Assembly (NCBI RefSeq): GCF_900104845.1
Contig: NZ_FNSR01000001.1
Span: forward strand, 1,364,001-1,428,000
Origin: Paraburkholderia caballeronis
Lineage (GTDB): Bacteria > Pseudomonadota > Gammaproteobacteria > Burkholderiales > Burkholderiaceae
Reading direction: 5' to 3'
DNA: 64,000 bases
This document shows, piece by piece, positions 56,672 through 64,000 of the stretch. The translations under genes were made by a program, and so were the position numbers. The notes beneath the pieces were generated by a model. The model had not been told where the DNA came from, did not search any database, and saw only the letters and a program-made list of their open reading frames with translations. The stretch's first letter is position 1, and each line of letters starts with the position of its first letter.

Positions 56672-57136
56672 ATGCTCGCCAGTTGGTTGCTTGCCGCCGT
56701 TCATCTGCTCGCATTCGGCTACGCGTTCGCGTCGATCCTGCGGCGCTCGCGCGGTCTGCGCCGCTGCACCACCACCGAGGATTTGCCCGCCGTGTTCAGC
56801 GCGGACAACGGCTGGGGCGTTTCCGCGCTCGTGCTGATCGTGACCGGCGTGATGCGCGCCTTCGGCGGGTTCGACAAGGGCGCGGACTACTATCTGCACG
56901 AGCCGCTGTTCCATCTGAAGATGGGCGCGCTGGTGCTGATCCTCGCACTGGAAGTCGCGCCGATGATGGCGCTGCTGCGCTGGCGTCTTGCCTGCCGGCG
57001 CGGCGACGTGCCGGATCTGACCGCCGCGCCGAAGTATTCGCGGATCGGCGCGGTGCAGGCGGTGTTGCTGGTCGTGATGCTGTTTGCCGCGTCCGGGATG
57101 GCGCGGGGCATCGGGGCAGGGGCGGGTGTGGAGTAG
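56672..57136 (+). CDS. DUF2214 family membrane protein
   Basis: 154 residues from the ATG at 56672 with AAGGAG upstream. Four predicted membrane helices; the pattern LLAAVHLLAFGYAFASILRR, DNGWGVSALVLIVTGVMRAF and YYLHEPLFHLKMGALVLIL fits the DUF2214 group of small integral membrane proteins. The His residues within helices (VHLLAF, LFHLKM) are arranged as in haem- or metal-binding small membrane proteins, but this is only inference. Function unknown. Confidence 0.72.
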   Translation: MLASWLLAAVHLLAFGYAFASILRRSRGLRRCTTTEDLPAVFSADNGWGVSALVLIVTGVMRAFGGFDKGADYYLHEPLFHLKMGALVLILALEVAPMMALLRWRLACRRGDVPDLTAAPKYSRIGAVQAVLLVVMLFAASGMARGIGAGAGVE

Positions 57137-57185
57137 CGGCTTGCCGCGCGCGTATCGCGTTGATCTGGCAGATAAGGAAAGGCAA

Positions 57186-57222
57186 AGAAAAAGGGCTTGC
57201 TCATTGCTGAGCAAGCCCTTCG
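57186..57222 (-). terminator. Intrinsic terminator downstream of tRNA-Val
   Basis: 13-bp perfect stem (57191-57203 with 57208-57220), loop TTGC. The A-rich left side is a U-tract for the minus strand; the right side is also moderately T-rich and may serve the DUF2214 gene. Confidence 0.85.
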
Positions 57223-57259
57223 TTCTTCGGTGTCTTGTCTTTACCAACACCAGAAATTC

Positions 57260-57334
57260 TGGTGGGTAGTACTGGGATCGAACCAGTGACCCCTGCCGTG
57301 TGAAGGCAGTGCTCTACCGCTGAGCTAACCACCC
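57260..57334 (-). tRNA. tRNA-Val(CAC)
   Basis: 75 bases including CCA, read on the minus strand. Acceptor GGGTGGT with ACTACCC, anticodon stem CTGCC/GGCAG around TTCACAC (anticodon CAC), T-arm CTGGTTCGATCCCAG. Lies downstream of dnaQ, where E. coli carries aspV. Confidence 0.95.
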
Positions 57335-57346
57335 GAAGAGCTTTGA

Positions 57347-57375
57347 ATTATGTCAGGACTTGGCCGTCTCGTAAA
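57347..57375 (-). promoter_or_regulatory. Sigma70 promoter of tRNA-Val
   Basis: Minus strand TTTACG (57370-57375), 17-base spacer, CATAAT (57347-57352). Start expected about six bases before the mature tRNA. It lies between dnaQ and the tRNA. Confidence 0.65.
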
Positions 57376-57382
57376 GCACTTT

Positions 57383-58132
57383 TTAAACAGCCTGCACATC
57401 CGCCGGATTCGTCGTGTCGGCGGCGACCGGTTGGGTCCGCCACACGCTCGTGCCTTTGAGCGCCTTGTCGAGACCGTCGAGCACCGCCTGGTGCGCGGCC
57501 AGTTCGTCGTCGTTCGCGGCGATCACCGGCAGCGCGAGCATGTCGATTTTCACGCCGGGCGTCGCGATGTCGTTCTTCTCGGCCGTCTCGTTCAGCATGT
57601 CGATCACGAGGCTTTCCTGGCCGCGCGTCATCGCGAGATAGACCTCGGCCAGCAGTTCCGAGTCGAGCAGCGCGCCGTGCAGTGTCCGGTGCGCGTTGCT
57701 GACGCCCAGGCGGTCGCATAGCGCATCTAGCGAATTGCGTTTGCCGGGGAACAACTGCTTTGCCTGCACGAGCGTGTCGATGATCTCTCCGCAGTGGTCG
57801 CGGAAGCCGGGCAGCCCGAGCAGCGCGAGTTCGGCGTCGAGGAAGCCGATGTCGAACGGCGCGTTGTGGATGATGATGTCCGCGCCGCGGACGAAGTCCA
57901 GCACCTGGCCTGCAATCTCGCCGAACTTCGGCTTGTCGCGGAGGAACTCGGTCGTGAGGCCGTGCACCGCGAGCGCGCCGGGGTCGCTGTCGCGTTCCGG
58001 GTTCACGTAGAAGTGCAGGTTGTTGCCGGTGAGCCGGCGGTTCACCAGCTCGACGCAGCCGATTTCGATGATGCGGTCGCCGGTGCGGGCGTTCAGGCCG
58101 GTGGTTTCGGTATCGAGGATGATCTGGCGCAT
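57383..58132 (-). CDS. dnaQ: DNA polymerase III epsilon subunit (proofreading exonuclease)
   Basis: 249 residues. DEDDh 3'-5' exonuclease of the replicase core. ExoI ILDTETTGLNARTGDRIIEI, ExoII HNAPFDIGFLDAEL, ExoIII HGALLDSELLAEVYLAM. The C-terminal tail (~185-249) that binds the alpha subunit includes a GTSVWRTQP stretch. Preceded by rnhA on the same strand; in E. coli the two are divergent. Confidence 0.96.
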   Translation of the reverse strand: MRQIILDTETTGLNARTGDRIIEIGCVELVNRRLTGNNLHFYVNPERDSDPGALAVHGLTTEFLRDKPKFGEIAGQVLDFVRGADIIIHNAPFDIGFLDAELALLGLPGFRDHCGEIIDTLVQAKQLFPGKRNSLDALCDRLGVSNAHRTLHGALLDSELLAEVYLAMTRGQESLVIDMLNETAEKNDIATPGVKIDMLALPVIAANDDELAAHQAVLDGLDKALKGTSVWRTQPVAADTTNPADVQAV

Positions 58133-58187
58133 GGTCGGATGAGTCGAGATTTCTGTTCGTGCGGTCGGGCGGCGGCGCGGCGGCCGG

Positions 58188-58637
58188 TCAAAGCTGGGCG
58201 AGCGTCGCGACGCCGCGGTTCGCGAGCGCGTCCGCGCGTTCGTTTTCCGGGTGGCCGGCGTGGCCCTTCACCCAGCGCCATTCGATCTCGTGTTGCGCGA
58301 CGAGCGCGTCGAGCCGCTTCCACAGGTCGTCGTTCTTCACCGGCGTTTTGGCTGCCGTCATCCAGTTTTTCTTCTTCCAGCCGTGAATCCACTCGCTGAT
58401 GCCTTTCTGCACGTACTGCGAGTCGGTATGGACGATCACGCGGCACGGGCGCTTCAGCGCGTCGAGCGCGGCGATCACCGCCATCAGTTCCATCCGGTTG
58501 TTGGTCGTGGCGGCTTCGCCGCCGAACAGTTCCTTTTCCTGTGCGCCGAAGCGCAGCAGCGCGCCCCAGCCGCCCGGGCCGGGATTCCCTTTGCAGGCGC
58601 CGTCCGTGAAGATTTCGACGAAGTCGGGAGCAGTCAT
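58188..58637 (-). CDS. rnhA: Ribonuclease HI
   Basis: 149 residues from the ATG at 58637. Removes RNA from RNA-DNA hybrids. Metal ligands: Asp in [17 protein letters not shown], Glu in [10 protein letters not shown], Asp in VHTDSQYV and Asp in [12 protein letters not shown]; HxGH loop KGHAGHP is present. The ATG overlaps the YafS-like stop by four bases. Confidence 0.97.
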   Translation of the reverse strand: MTAPDFVEIFTDGACKGNPGPGGWGALLRFGAQEKELFGGEAATTNNRMELMAVIAALDALKRPCRVIVHTDSQYVQKGISEWIHGWKKKNWMTAAKTPVKNDDLWKRLDALVAQHEIEWRWVKGHAGHPENERADALANRGVATLAQL

Positions 58638-59461
58638 GAGTCCTTGTTGCGTGTGGTCGAGGGAGTGGCGGCCTTCAGGCTCGGCGCGAGCACCGGTTTT
58701 TTCACCTTCACCGGGCCGACGAGCCGCATGCCGCGCACGCGCTTGATTGCGGTCACGATGTACACCGCGCCGAAGATCGGCCACCAGCGGTCGCCGGCGG
58801 CTTCCATGAACGCGTAGCGCGTGTACCACTTGTCGGTTGCGAGCGGCGGACGATAGCAGCCGAAGCGTCCGCGTTCAAGCTCGAAGCCGAGCAGCTTGAT
58901 CCAGTCCTTCAGCCGGGTGAACGCAATCAGGTCGTGGCGCGCCGGAATGAACGGCCGCCCGGTGAGGCGGCCGGCCGACTGCCGCGCGCCCCACAGGCTG
59001 AGCGAGTTGAAGCCGACGATCAGCAGCCGGCCTTCGGGCATCAGCACGCGCTCCGCCTCGCGCAGCAGCCGGTGCGGATCGCTCGTGAATTCGAGCGTGT
59101 GCGGCATCACGATCAGGTCGACGCTCTGCGCCTCGAACGGCAGATCGAGCAGGTCGCACCAGACCGCGCTGCGTCCTTCCGGCGCGTGCTGTCCCGGCAG
59201 CGCCGGCAACCCGCCGTTCGCGCGCGCGAGCGGCGGCGTGTACGGCGCGCTGGACGCGACCGCCGCGTCGAGCACCAGGCCGCGACACGGCATCCGGTTT
59301 TCGCGCAGTGCGTCGAGCTGCGGCATGCCGAGCTGCAGCGCATGGTAACCGAACACGTCCGATACGACGCGGTCGAGCTGCCGCTGCTCCCAGCCGAGCA
59401 CGTAGCGTCCGGCGGGCGAGGCGGTCCAGGCGGCCCAGTCTATAATCGTTCGGTCAGACAT
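58634..59461 (-). CDS. YafS-like methyltransferase with degenerate SAM motif
   Basis: 275 residues, class I methyltransferase fold by pattern (Methyltransf_11 type): [40 protein letters not shown] and [19 protein letters not shown]. The usual glycine-rich motif I is weak, only GLVLDAAV. The [17 protein letters not shown] block and the gene order rnhA-(this)-gloB-mltD match E. coli YafS. Target unknown; it may not bind SAM in the standard way. Confidence 0.82.
   Translation of the reverse strand: MSDRTIIDWAAWTASPAGRYVLGWEQRQLDRVVSDVFGYHALQLGMPQLDALRENRMPCRGLVLDAAVASSAPYTPPLARANGGLPALPGQHAPEGRSAVWCDLLDLPFEAQSVDLIVMPHTLEFTSDPHRLLREAERVLMPEGRLLIVGFNSLSLWGARQSAGRLTGRPFIPARHDLIAFTRLKDWIKLLGFELERGRFGCYRPPLATDKWYTRYAFMEAAGDRWWPIFGAVYIVTAIKRVRGMRLVGPVKVKKPVLAPSLKAATPSTTRNKDS
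59441..59446 (+). promoter_or_regulatory. Perfect -10 hexamer for gloB inside the divergent gene
   Basis: TATAAT lies within the first codons of the YafS-like gene, 41 bases before the gloB ATG. No good -35 at 17 bases. The two divergent starts are only 20 bases apart, so promoters must overlap coding sequence. Confidence 0.5.
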
Positions 59462-59481
59462 AATGAAGAATGCGTCGCCCC

Positions 59482-60282
59482 ATGAATTCGCTTGCGTATG
59501 TGCCGGTGCCGGCTTTCGAAGACAACTACATCTGGGTCGTGTCGGACGGAGCGAATGCGGTTGCCGTCGATCCGGGCGATGCCGCGCCGGTTCGCGCGTA
59601 TCTGGCGAAGCGGGGTTGGCGGCTCGTCGCTATTTTACTCACCCATCACCACAACGACCACGTCGGCGGCGTGGCCGATCTGCTGAGCGATGCGCGCGTG
59701 CCGGTCTATGGTCCGGCAACCGAGGCGCTCGGCGCACTCGATCCGTTCGTCACACGCGTGAAGGGCGGCGATCGCGTGCATCTGGATGCGCCGTCGCTCG
59801 ACTTCGACGTCATCGACGTGCCGGGCCACACGCGTGGCCATATTGCGTACTTCCAGGCAGCCGATCCGTCCGGCACGCCGCACCTGTTCTGCGGCGACAC
59901 GCTGTTCGCGTGCGGCTGCGGACGCCTGTTCGAAGGCACGCCCGCGCAGATGCTGACGTCGCTCGACGCGCTCGCCGCGCTGCCCGGCGCGACCCACGTG
60001 CATTGCGCGCACGAGTACACGCTGTCGAACATCCGCTTCGCGCTCGCGTGCGAACCGGGCAACGACGCGCTGCAGGCATGGAGCCGCGACGCGGCCGCGC
60101 TGCGCGAGCGCGGCGAGCCGACGCTGCCGACGACGATCGCGCACGAGCGCGCGGTCAATCCGTTTTTGCGCGCCGGCGAGCCGGCCATTCAGGCGACGCT
60201 CGCCGGACAGTTGCACGAAACGGTGACGGATCGGCTTGCCGCGTTCGCGTTGATGCGCGAATGGAAAAACCGGTTCCGCTGA
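59482..60282 (+). CDS. gloB: Hydroxyacylglutathione hydrolase (glyoxalase II)
   Basis: 266 residues from the ATG at 59482. Hydrolyses S-lactoylglutathione in methylglyoxal detoxification. Metallo-beta-lactamase fold with LTHHHNDHVGG, PGHTRGHIAY, FCGDTLFACGCGRLFEGTP and HCAHEYTLSN, all metal ligands present. Placed as in E. coli between the yafS-type gene and mltD. Confidence 0.96.
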   Translation: MNSLAYVPVPAFEDNYIWVVSDGANAVAVDPGDAAPVRAYLAKRGWRLVAILLTHHHNDHVGGVADLLSDARVPVYGPATEALGALDPFVTRVKGGDRVHLDAPSLDFDVIDVPGHTRGHIAYFQAADPSGTPHLFCGDTLFACGCGRLFEGTPAQMLTSLDALAALPGATHVHCAHEYTLSNIRFALACEPGNDALQAWSRDAAALRERGEPTLPTTIAHERAVNPFLRAGEPAIQATLAGQLHETVTDRLAAFALMREWKNRFR

Positions 60283-60370
60283 CCAGGAGAATCGCGCGGG
60301 TATGCTCATCCCAAAAGTATGGAATGACACCCAAGCTATGGATTTGCATGGTTTTTTTGGATTTTTTTCG

Positions 60371-60399
60371 TTGACGGGAACGGTTCGCTTCCGTACTAT
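60371..60399 (+). promoter_or_regulatory. Sigma70 promoter of mltD with AT-rich upstream element
   Basis: TTGACG (60371-60376), 17-base spacer, TACTAT (60394-60399). T-tracts at 60349-60368 directly upstream resemble an UP element. Start expected near 60406, 32 bases before the ATG. Confidence 0.75.
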
Positions 60400-60437
60400 C
60401 GGCTGCAAATTCCAGCCATGCGGAAGTCGAGACGTTC

Positions 60438-62081
60438 ATGCGATTCATCTTTAGTGCGCTGCTGGTCCTGCTGCTCGCCGCCTGCGCGAGCGGGGGGCCA
60501 ACTGCGAGCAACCCCAGCAGCAAGGCGGCCTTAGCCGACCCTCAAGCCTTAGCCGATACCCTCCGCAAGACCTCCGCCGCGAAAGAAACCATCGATGTCG
60601 ACAACAGCTCGGTCGCTCAACTGACGAGCGCCGACGCCGATCTGTGGGCGCGCATTCGCCGCGGTTTCCAGATGCCCGATCTGCAGAGCGACCTCGTCGA
60701 CATGCAGGCGAACTGGTACGCACAGCGCCCGGACTACGTCGCGCGGATGACCGAGCGGTCGCAAAAATATCTGTATCACATCGTTGAGGAGCTCGAAGCG
60801 CGTCACATGCCGACCGAGCTGGCGCTGCTGCCGTTCATCGAGTCCGCGTACAACCCGCAGGCGCTGTCGGTCGCGAAGGCTGCGGGCATGTGGCAGTTCG
60901 TGCCGGGCACCGGCCGCACGTACAACCTGAAGCAGAACATGTGGCAGGACGAGCGGCGCGACGTGCTCGCGTCGACGAGCGCGGCGCTCGACTATCTGTC
61001 GCGCCTGCATGACATGTTCGGCGACTGGTATCTGGCGCTCGCCGCGTACAACTGGGGCGAGGGCAACGTGCAGCGCGCGATCGCGCGCAACGAGGCCGCG
61101 GGTCTGCCGACCGACTACCAGAGCCTGCGCATGCCGAACGAAACGCGCAACTACGTGCCGAAGCTGCAGGCGGTGAAGAACATCGTGATGAACCCGCAGC
61201 AGTTCGGGCTCGCGCTGCCGTCGATTCCGAATCACCCGTACTTCGTGACCGTCACCACGTCGCACGACATCGACGTCGACGTCGCGGCGCGGCTGTCGAA
61301 CATCTCCACCGACGAGTTCCGCACGCTGAACCCGTCGTTCAAGAAGCCGGTGATTCTCGGCTCGACGCAGATCCTGCTGCCGTTCGACAACGCGAGCGCG
61401 TTCGAGCGCAACCTGAAGTCGTATGCGGGGCAACTGTCGTCGTGGACGACCTACACGGTCGATCAGCGCGCGACGCCGACGGCGATCGCGCAGAAGATCG
61501 GCGTCGATGCGGACACGCTGATGTCGGTGAACAAGATCCCGGCCGGCATGCGGCTGAAGGCCGGCTCGACGATCGTCGTGCCGCGCACCGACGATGGCGA
61601 CGACGAGGACATCAGCGCGGATGTCGCCGAAAGCGCGGTGCTCGCGATGGAGCCGGACGTGCCGGACACGCGCAAGATGCTGATCCGCGTGCGCCGCAAG
61701 CAGTCGATGGTCGCGGTCGCGAGCCGCTACGGCGTGTCGGTCGGTCAGTTGAAGGCGTGGAACAAGACGCGCCGCGACGCGGTCGCGCCGGGCCAGGTGC
61801 TGGTGCTGCACGTGCCGGTCGGCAAGGCGATGCCGAGCGAGCCGGGTCCGGAGCGGATCGCGACGAACGTGCGCGGCGGCGGGGTCCAGCGGATCGGAAC
61901 CCGGATGAACGACAACAGCGGTTCCAGATCGCGGTACGATAAGAATCATGGTCGCGCGCGAACCGGGGTCGTGAAGGTGGCGGAGCCGGTGAAGGGCAAG
62001 TCGTCGGGCGCGGCCAGCAAGGCGTCGAAGGACGTGGCAAGCCGCCCGAAGGCCGCGGCCCAGGCGCAAAAGAGCAAGTAA
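60438..62081 (+). CDS. mltD: Membrane-bound lytic murein transglycosylase D
   Basis: 547 residues. Outer-membrane lipoprotein (lipobox LLAAC) that cleaves peptidoglycan with anhydromuramic ends. GH23 lytic transglycosylase domain (~115-250): catalytic Glu in LPFIESAYNPQA, then AAGMWQFVPGTGRTYNL and LALAAYNWGEGNVQRAI. Two LysM domains follow (~335-380 with IAQKIGVDADTLMSVNK, and ~413-460 with SRYGVSVGQLKAWN). The C-terminus after ~470 is Lys/Ala/Ser-rich and unstructured. Confidence 0.95.
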   Translation: MRFIFSALLVLLLAACASGGPTASNPSSKAALADPQALADTLRKTSAAKETIDVDNSSVAQLTSADADLWARIRRGFQMPDLQSDLVDMQANWYAQRPDYVARMTERSQKYLYHIVEELEARHMPTELALLPFIESAYNPQALSVAKAAGMWQFVPGTGRTYNLKQNMWQDERRDVLASTSAALDYLSRLHDMFGDWYLALAAYNWGEGNVQRAIARNEAAGLPTDYQSLRMPNETRNYVPKLQAVKNIVMNPQQFGLALPSIPNHPYFVTVTTSHDIDVDVAARLSNISTDEFRTLNPSFKKPVILGSTQILLPFDNASAFERNLKSYAGQLSSWTTYTVDQRATPTAIAQKIGVDADTLMSVNKIPAGMRLKAGSTIVVPRTDDGDDEDISADVAESAVLAMEPDVPDTRKMLIRVRRKQSMVAVASRYGVSVGQLKAWNKTRRDAVAPGQVLVLHVPVGKAMPSEPGPERIATNVRGGGVQRIGTRMNDNSGSRSRYDKNHGRARTGVVKVAEPVKGKSSGAASKASKDVASRPKAAAQAQKSK

Positions 62082-62168
62082 CAAGAAAAGCGGCTCGCGA
62101 AGGGTGACCCCATGCGTTGCGGGGGCAACGCGTGAATTGCGCTCCGATCACTCATCGTTTTCCTGATG

Positions 62169-62203
62169 CGCCGTCGCCTCCGGGCGGCGGCGTTTTTCGT
62201 TTT
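62169..62203 (+). terminator. Intrinsic terminator of mltD
   Basis: 10-bp stem with one G-U pair (62169-62178 with 62183-62192), loop TCCG, followed by TTTTTCGTTTT. Confidence 0.88.
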
Positions 62204-62307
62204 CAGGCCGTCGAAGCGCCCGGTGCAAGGCCTGGCGAAGGCAGGCGGCACAGCGGCGCCGGTGCCGCGCCGGAGCCGGTATCCCTGACGGCTGGCCCAT
62301 CTCCGGT

Positions 62308-62337
62308 TTGAAGAAAAGGGTACTTTCGCGCTATAAT
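62308..62337 (+). promoter_or_regulatory. Sigma70 promoter of carAB
   Basis: TTGAAG (62308-62313), 18-base spacer and a perfect TATAAT (62332-62337). Start near 62344, leaving about 256 bases of leader. Confidence 0.8.
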
Positions 62338-62599
62338 TTCAAGGTTTGAGCTTATCAACCCGCACCCCTAGCGCCTACCTTCTCCCATCCGTTCATCCGC
62401 CCGCGCGTTGCGCGCATTCCGCGGGTTGCCGGGCCAGCCGCCGGGTCGTTCGACCGCTGTGCGAGGCTTGCGCGATACCCCGGAATCGACGCTGCGAACC
62501 GCGAGCGAGCCTGCCGCGAGCATTCCCCGCAATGCCCACGCCGCAAGCCGCACGGTCGGATAAACAGGTCGGCACAGGGTGTTCCCCAAGGAGTCTCCC

Positions 62600-63760
62600 G
62601 TGTTGCCGTCTTTCTCTCCCGCTCTGCTCGCGCTCGCCGACGGCACGGTCTTTCGTGGTTACTCGATTGGCGCTCCAGGTCATACGATCGGTGAAGTCGT
62701 GTTCAACACGGCGATCACCGGCTATCAGGAAATCCTGACCGACCCGAGTTATGCACGCCAGATCGTTACCCTGACGTACCCGCACATCGGCAACGTCGGC
62801 GTCAACGCCGAAGACGTCGAGGCGACGAAAGTCCATGCCGCCGGGCTCATCATCCGCGACCTGCCGGTGCTCGCGTCGAATTTCCGGATGGAGCGCACGC
62901 TGGCCGACTATCTGCGTGACGAAGGCGTGGTCGCGATCGCCGGCATCGACACGCGCAAGCTGACGCGCGTGCTGCGCGACAAGGGCGCGCAAAACGGCGC
63001 GATTCTCGCCGGTTCCGGCGACGAAGCAAAGGCGCTTGAGCTCGCGCGCTCGTTCCCGGGCCTCGCCGGGATGGATCTCGCGAAGGTCGTGTCCACGCAG
63101 CAGCCGTACGAGTGGACGACGACCGAATGGCGTCTCGGCGAAGGCTACCGCCAGCAGGCCGCGCCGAAGTATCGCGTCGTCGCGTTCGACTACGGCGTCA
63201 AGCACAACATCCTGCGGATGCTCGCGGAGCGCGGCTGCCACGTGACCGTGCTGCCCGCGCAGGCGAGTGCCGCCGACGCGTTCGCGCTGAATCCGGACGG
63301 CGTGTTCCTGTCGAACGGCCCCGGCGATCCGGAGCCGTGCGGCTACGCGATCCGCGCGACGCAGGAGTTCATCGCGCGCGGCATCCCGACGTTCGGCATC
63401 TGCCTTGGCCACCAGATCATGGGCCTCGCGGTCGGCGCGAAGACGATGAAGATGAAGACCGGCCACCACGGCGCGAACCATCCGGTGAAGGATCTCGCGG
63501 ACGGCCGCGTCGTGATCACGTCGCAGAACCACGGTTTCGCGGTCGATGCGGCCACGCTGCCGGCGAACGCGCGCGTCACGCACATCTCGCTGTTCGACGG
63601 CACGCTGCAAGGCTTCGAACTGACGGACAAGCCCGCGTTCTGCTTCCAGGGGCACCCGGAAGCGTCGCCCGGCCCGCACGACATCGGCTATCTGTTCGAT
63701 CGCTTCACCGCATCGATGGACGCGGCGAAAAACGGCAAGCGCGGCAGCGCGGCCGCCTGA
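62600..63760 (+). CDS. carA: Carbamoyl phosphate synthase small subunit
   Basis: 386 residues from the GTG at 62600, chosen because AAGGAG lies seven bases upstream (a GTG at 62579 would precede that site). Glutaminase subunit feeding ammonia to CarB for arginine and pyrimidine synthesis. It has [34 protein letters not shown], the nucleophilic Cys in [13 protein letters not shown] and the His-Glu pair in [12 protein letters not shown]. Confidence 0.97.
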   Translation: MLPSFSPALLALADGTVFRGYSIGAPGHTIGEVVFNTAITGYQEILTDPSYARQIVTLTYPHIGNVGVNAEDVEATKVHAAGLIIRDLPVLASNFRMERTLADYLRDEGVVAIAGIDTRKLTRVLRDKGAQNGAILAGSGDEAKALELARSFPGLAGMDLAKVVSTQQPYEWTTTEWRLGEGYRQQAAPKYRVVAFDYGVKHNILRMLAERGCHVTVLPAQASAADAFALNPDGVFLSNGPGDPEPCGYAIRATQEFIARGIPTFGICLGHQIMGLAVGAKTMKMKTGHHGANHPVKDLADGRVVITSQNHGFAVDAATLPANARVTHISLFDGTLQGFELTDKPAFCFQGHPEASPGPHDIGYLFDRFTASMDAAKNGKRGSAAA

Positions 63761-63789
63761 CGCGAACGCGCAGGCCAATAAAAGCACAC

Positions 63790-63829
63790 GGCGCGCCGGC
63801 GGGAACCGGTCACGGTTCTTCCCGGCGCC
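63790..63829 (+). promoter_or_regulatory. Imperfect hairpin in the carA-carB gap
   Basis: GGCGCGCCGGCGGGAACCG can fold against CGGTTCTTCCCGGCGCC with loop GTCA and mismatches. No T-tract follows. It may stabilise or process the carAB message. Confidence 0.35.
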
Positions 63830-63937
63830 TACCCGGCGGTACGCATATAGCGTCCGGCGCGGCCTCGAAGGCGCACGAGTTGCGACGCGGGCTGCCAACG
63901 GACGAACGACACAAAGCAATACATTAGCGAGAGCGTT

Positions 63938-64000
63938 ATGCCCAAGCGGACAGACATCAACAGCATCCTCATCATCGGCGCGGGTCCGATCATCATCGGC
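63938..64000 (+). CDS. carB: Carbamoyl phosphate synthase large subunit, 3' end cut by window
   Basis: Only 21 codons are visible: MPKRTDINSILIIGAGPIII followed by Gly. This is the standard CarB N-terminus leading to the first ATP-grasp domain. It starts 177 bases after carA, whose product it needs as glutaminase partner. Confidence 0.95.
   Translation, partial: MPKRTDINSILIIGAGPIIIG

Larger units (their letters stand above)
62082..62599. other. mltD-carA intergenic region with terminator, promoter and long leader
   Basis: 518 bp. Holds an intrinsic terminator for mltD, a near-consensus promoter and then about 255 bases of leader before carA. No protein gene supported; frames crossing into carA are shadows. 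Confidence 0.6.

Noticed and set aside
62346..62738. 130-residue frame crossing the carA start
   Set aside because: Overlaps carA out of frame and has Arg/Ser/Pro-rich content; the carA frame has the correct N-terminal motif and Shine-Dalgarno.

Overview
The window is a stretch of high-GC (strong G/C bias at third codon positions) chromosomal backbone from a betaproteobacterium, most likely Burkholderia sensu lato (Burkholderia, Paraburkholderia, Caballeronia or a close relative). This rests on gene order, on EF-P with Arg32 next to an EarP-type rhamnosyltransferase, on a very long RNase E, on RNase III and UvrC with lineage-type extra segments, and on dense housekeeping content. There is no rRNA operon, phage, transposon, integron or CRISPR array. 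The ends cut pncB (left) and carB (right).

Layout. 1-5.9 kb: pncB end, lutC, a sodium:proton antiporter-like protein, a D-2-hydroxyacid dehydrogenase and rmuC. 6.0-10.0 kb (minus): moaA-mobA-moeA (molybdenum cofactor), a small two-helix membrane protein and a GNAT acetyltransferase. 10.1-17.3 kb: rne (minus) diverges from rluC, a HAD phosphatase, a Rieske protein and an S49 peptidase. 17.4-26.5 kb: a tetrapyrrole-methylase-fold methyltransferase and yceF (minus), then yceD-rpmF-plsX-fabH-fabD-fabG-acpP-fabF (fatty acid and phospholipid initiation) and a YgfX-like membrane protein. 26.7-30.9 kb: the envelope-stress module rpoE-rseA-rseB-degP and a glutaredoxin-like protein. 31-39.4 kb: lepA-lepB-rnc-era-recO-pdxJ-acpS-nagZ. 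39.4-43.5 kb (minus): an orphan sigma54 response regulator, a CsbD-like protein, efp and earP. 43.7-47.3 kb: uvrC-pgsA, two identical tRNA-Gly(GCC) and tRNA-Cys(GCA). 47.4-53.6 kb: an ElaA-like GNAT, copper chaperone PCu(A)C and SCO1 (minus), otsB-otsA (trehalose), and an ABC exporter (minus). 54.3-57.1 kb: a GT4 glycosyltransferase and two uncharacterised membrane proteins. 57.2-64 kb: tRNA-Val(CAC), dnaQ, rnhA and a YafS-like methyltransferase (minus), gloB, mltD, carA and the start of carB.

How genes work together. Several blocks are functional units: moaA-mobA-moeA builds the molybdenum cofactor; plsX/fab/acpP plus acpS supply and activate the fatty-acid machinery; RseA and RseB restrain RpoE while DegP clears misfolded periplasmic protein; rnc-era-recO and lepA-lepB keep their classical clusters; EarP modifies EF-P; PCu(A)C and SCO1 deliver copper to cytochrome oxidase; OtsA and OtsB make trehalose.

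No obviously novel multigene system was found. The points most worth a second look are at RNA level: terminator-like hairpins just in front of plsX, fabF and lepA; a near-perfect 17-bp hairpin in front of rnc; and a tandem pair of related hairpins in front of an uncharacterised TTG-start membrane gene. At protein level they are the low-complexity extensions or insertions in RNase E, RNase III and UvrC, and a GAFSGA variant in the orphan sigma54 activator.
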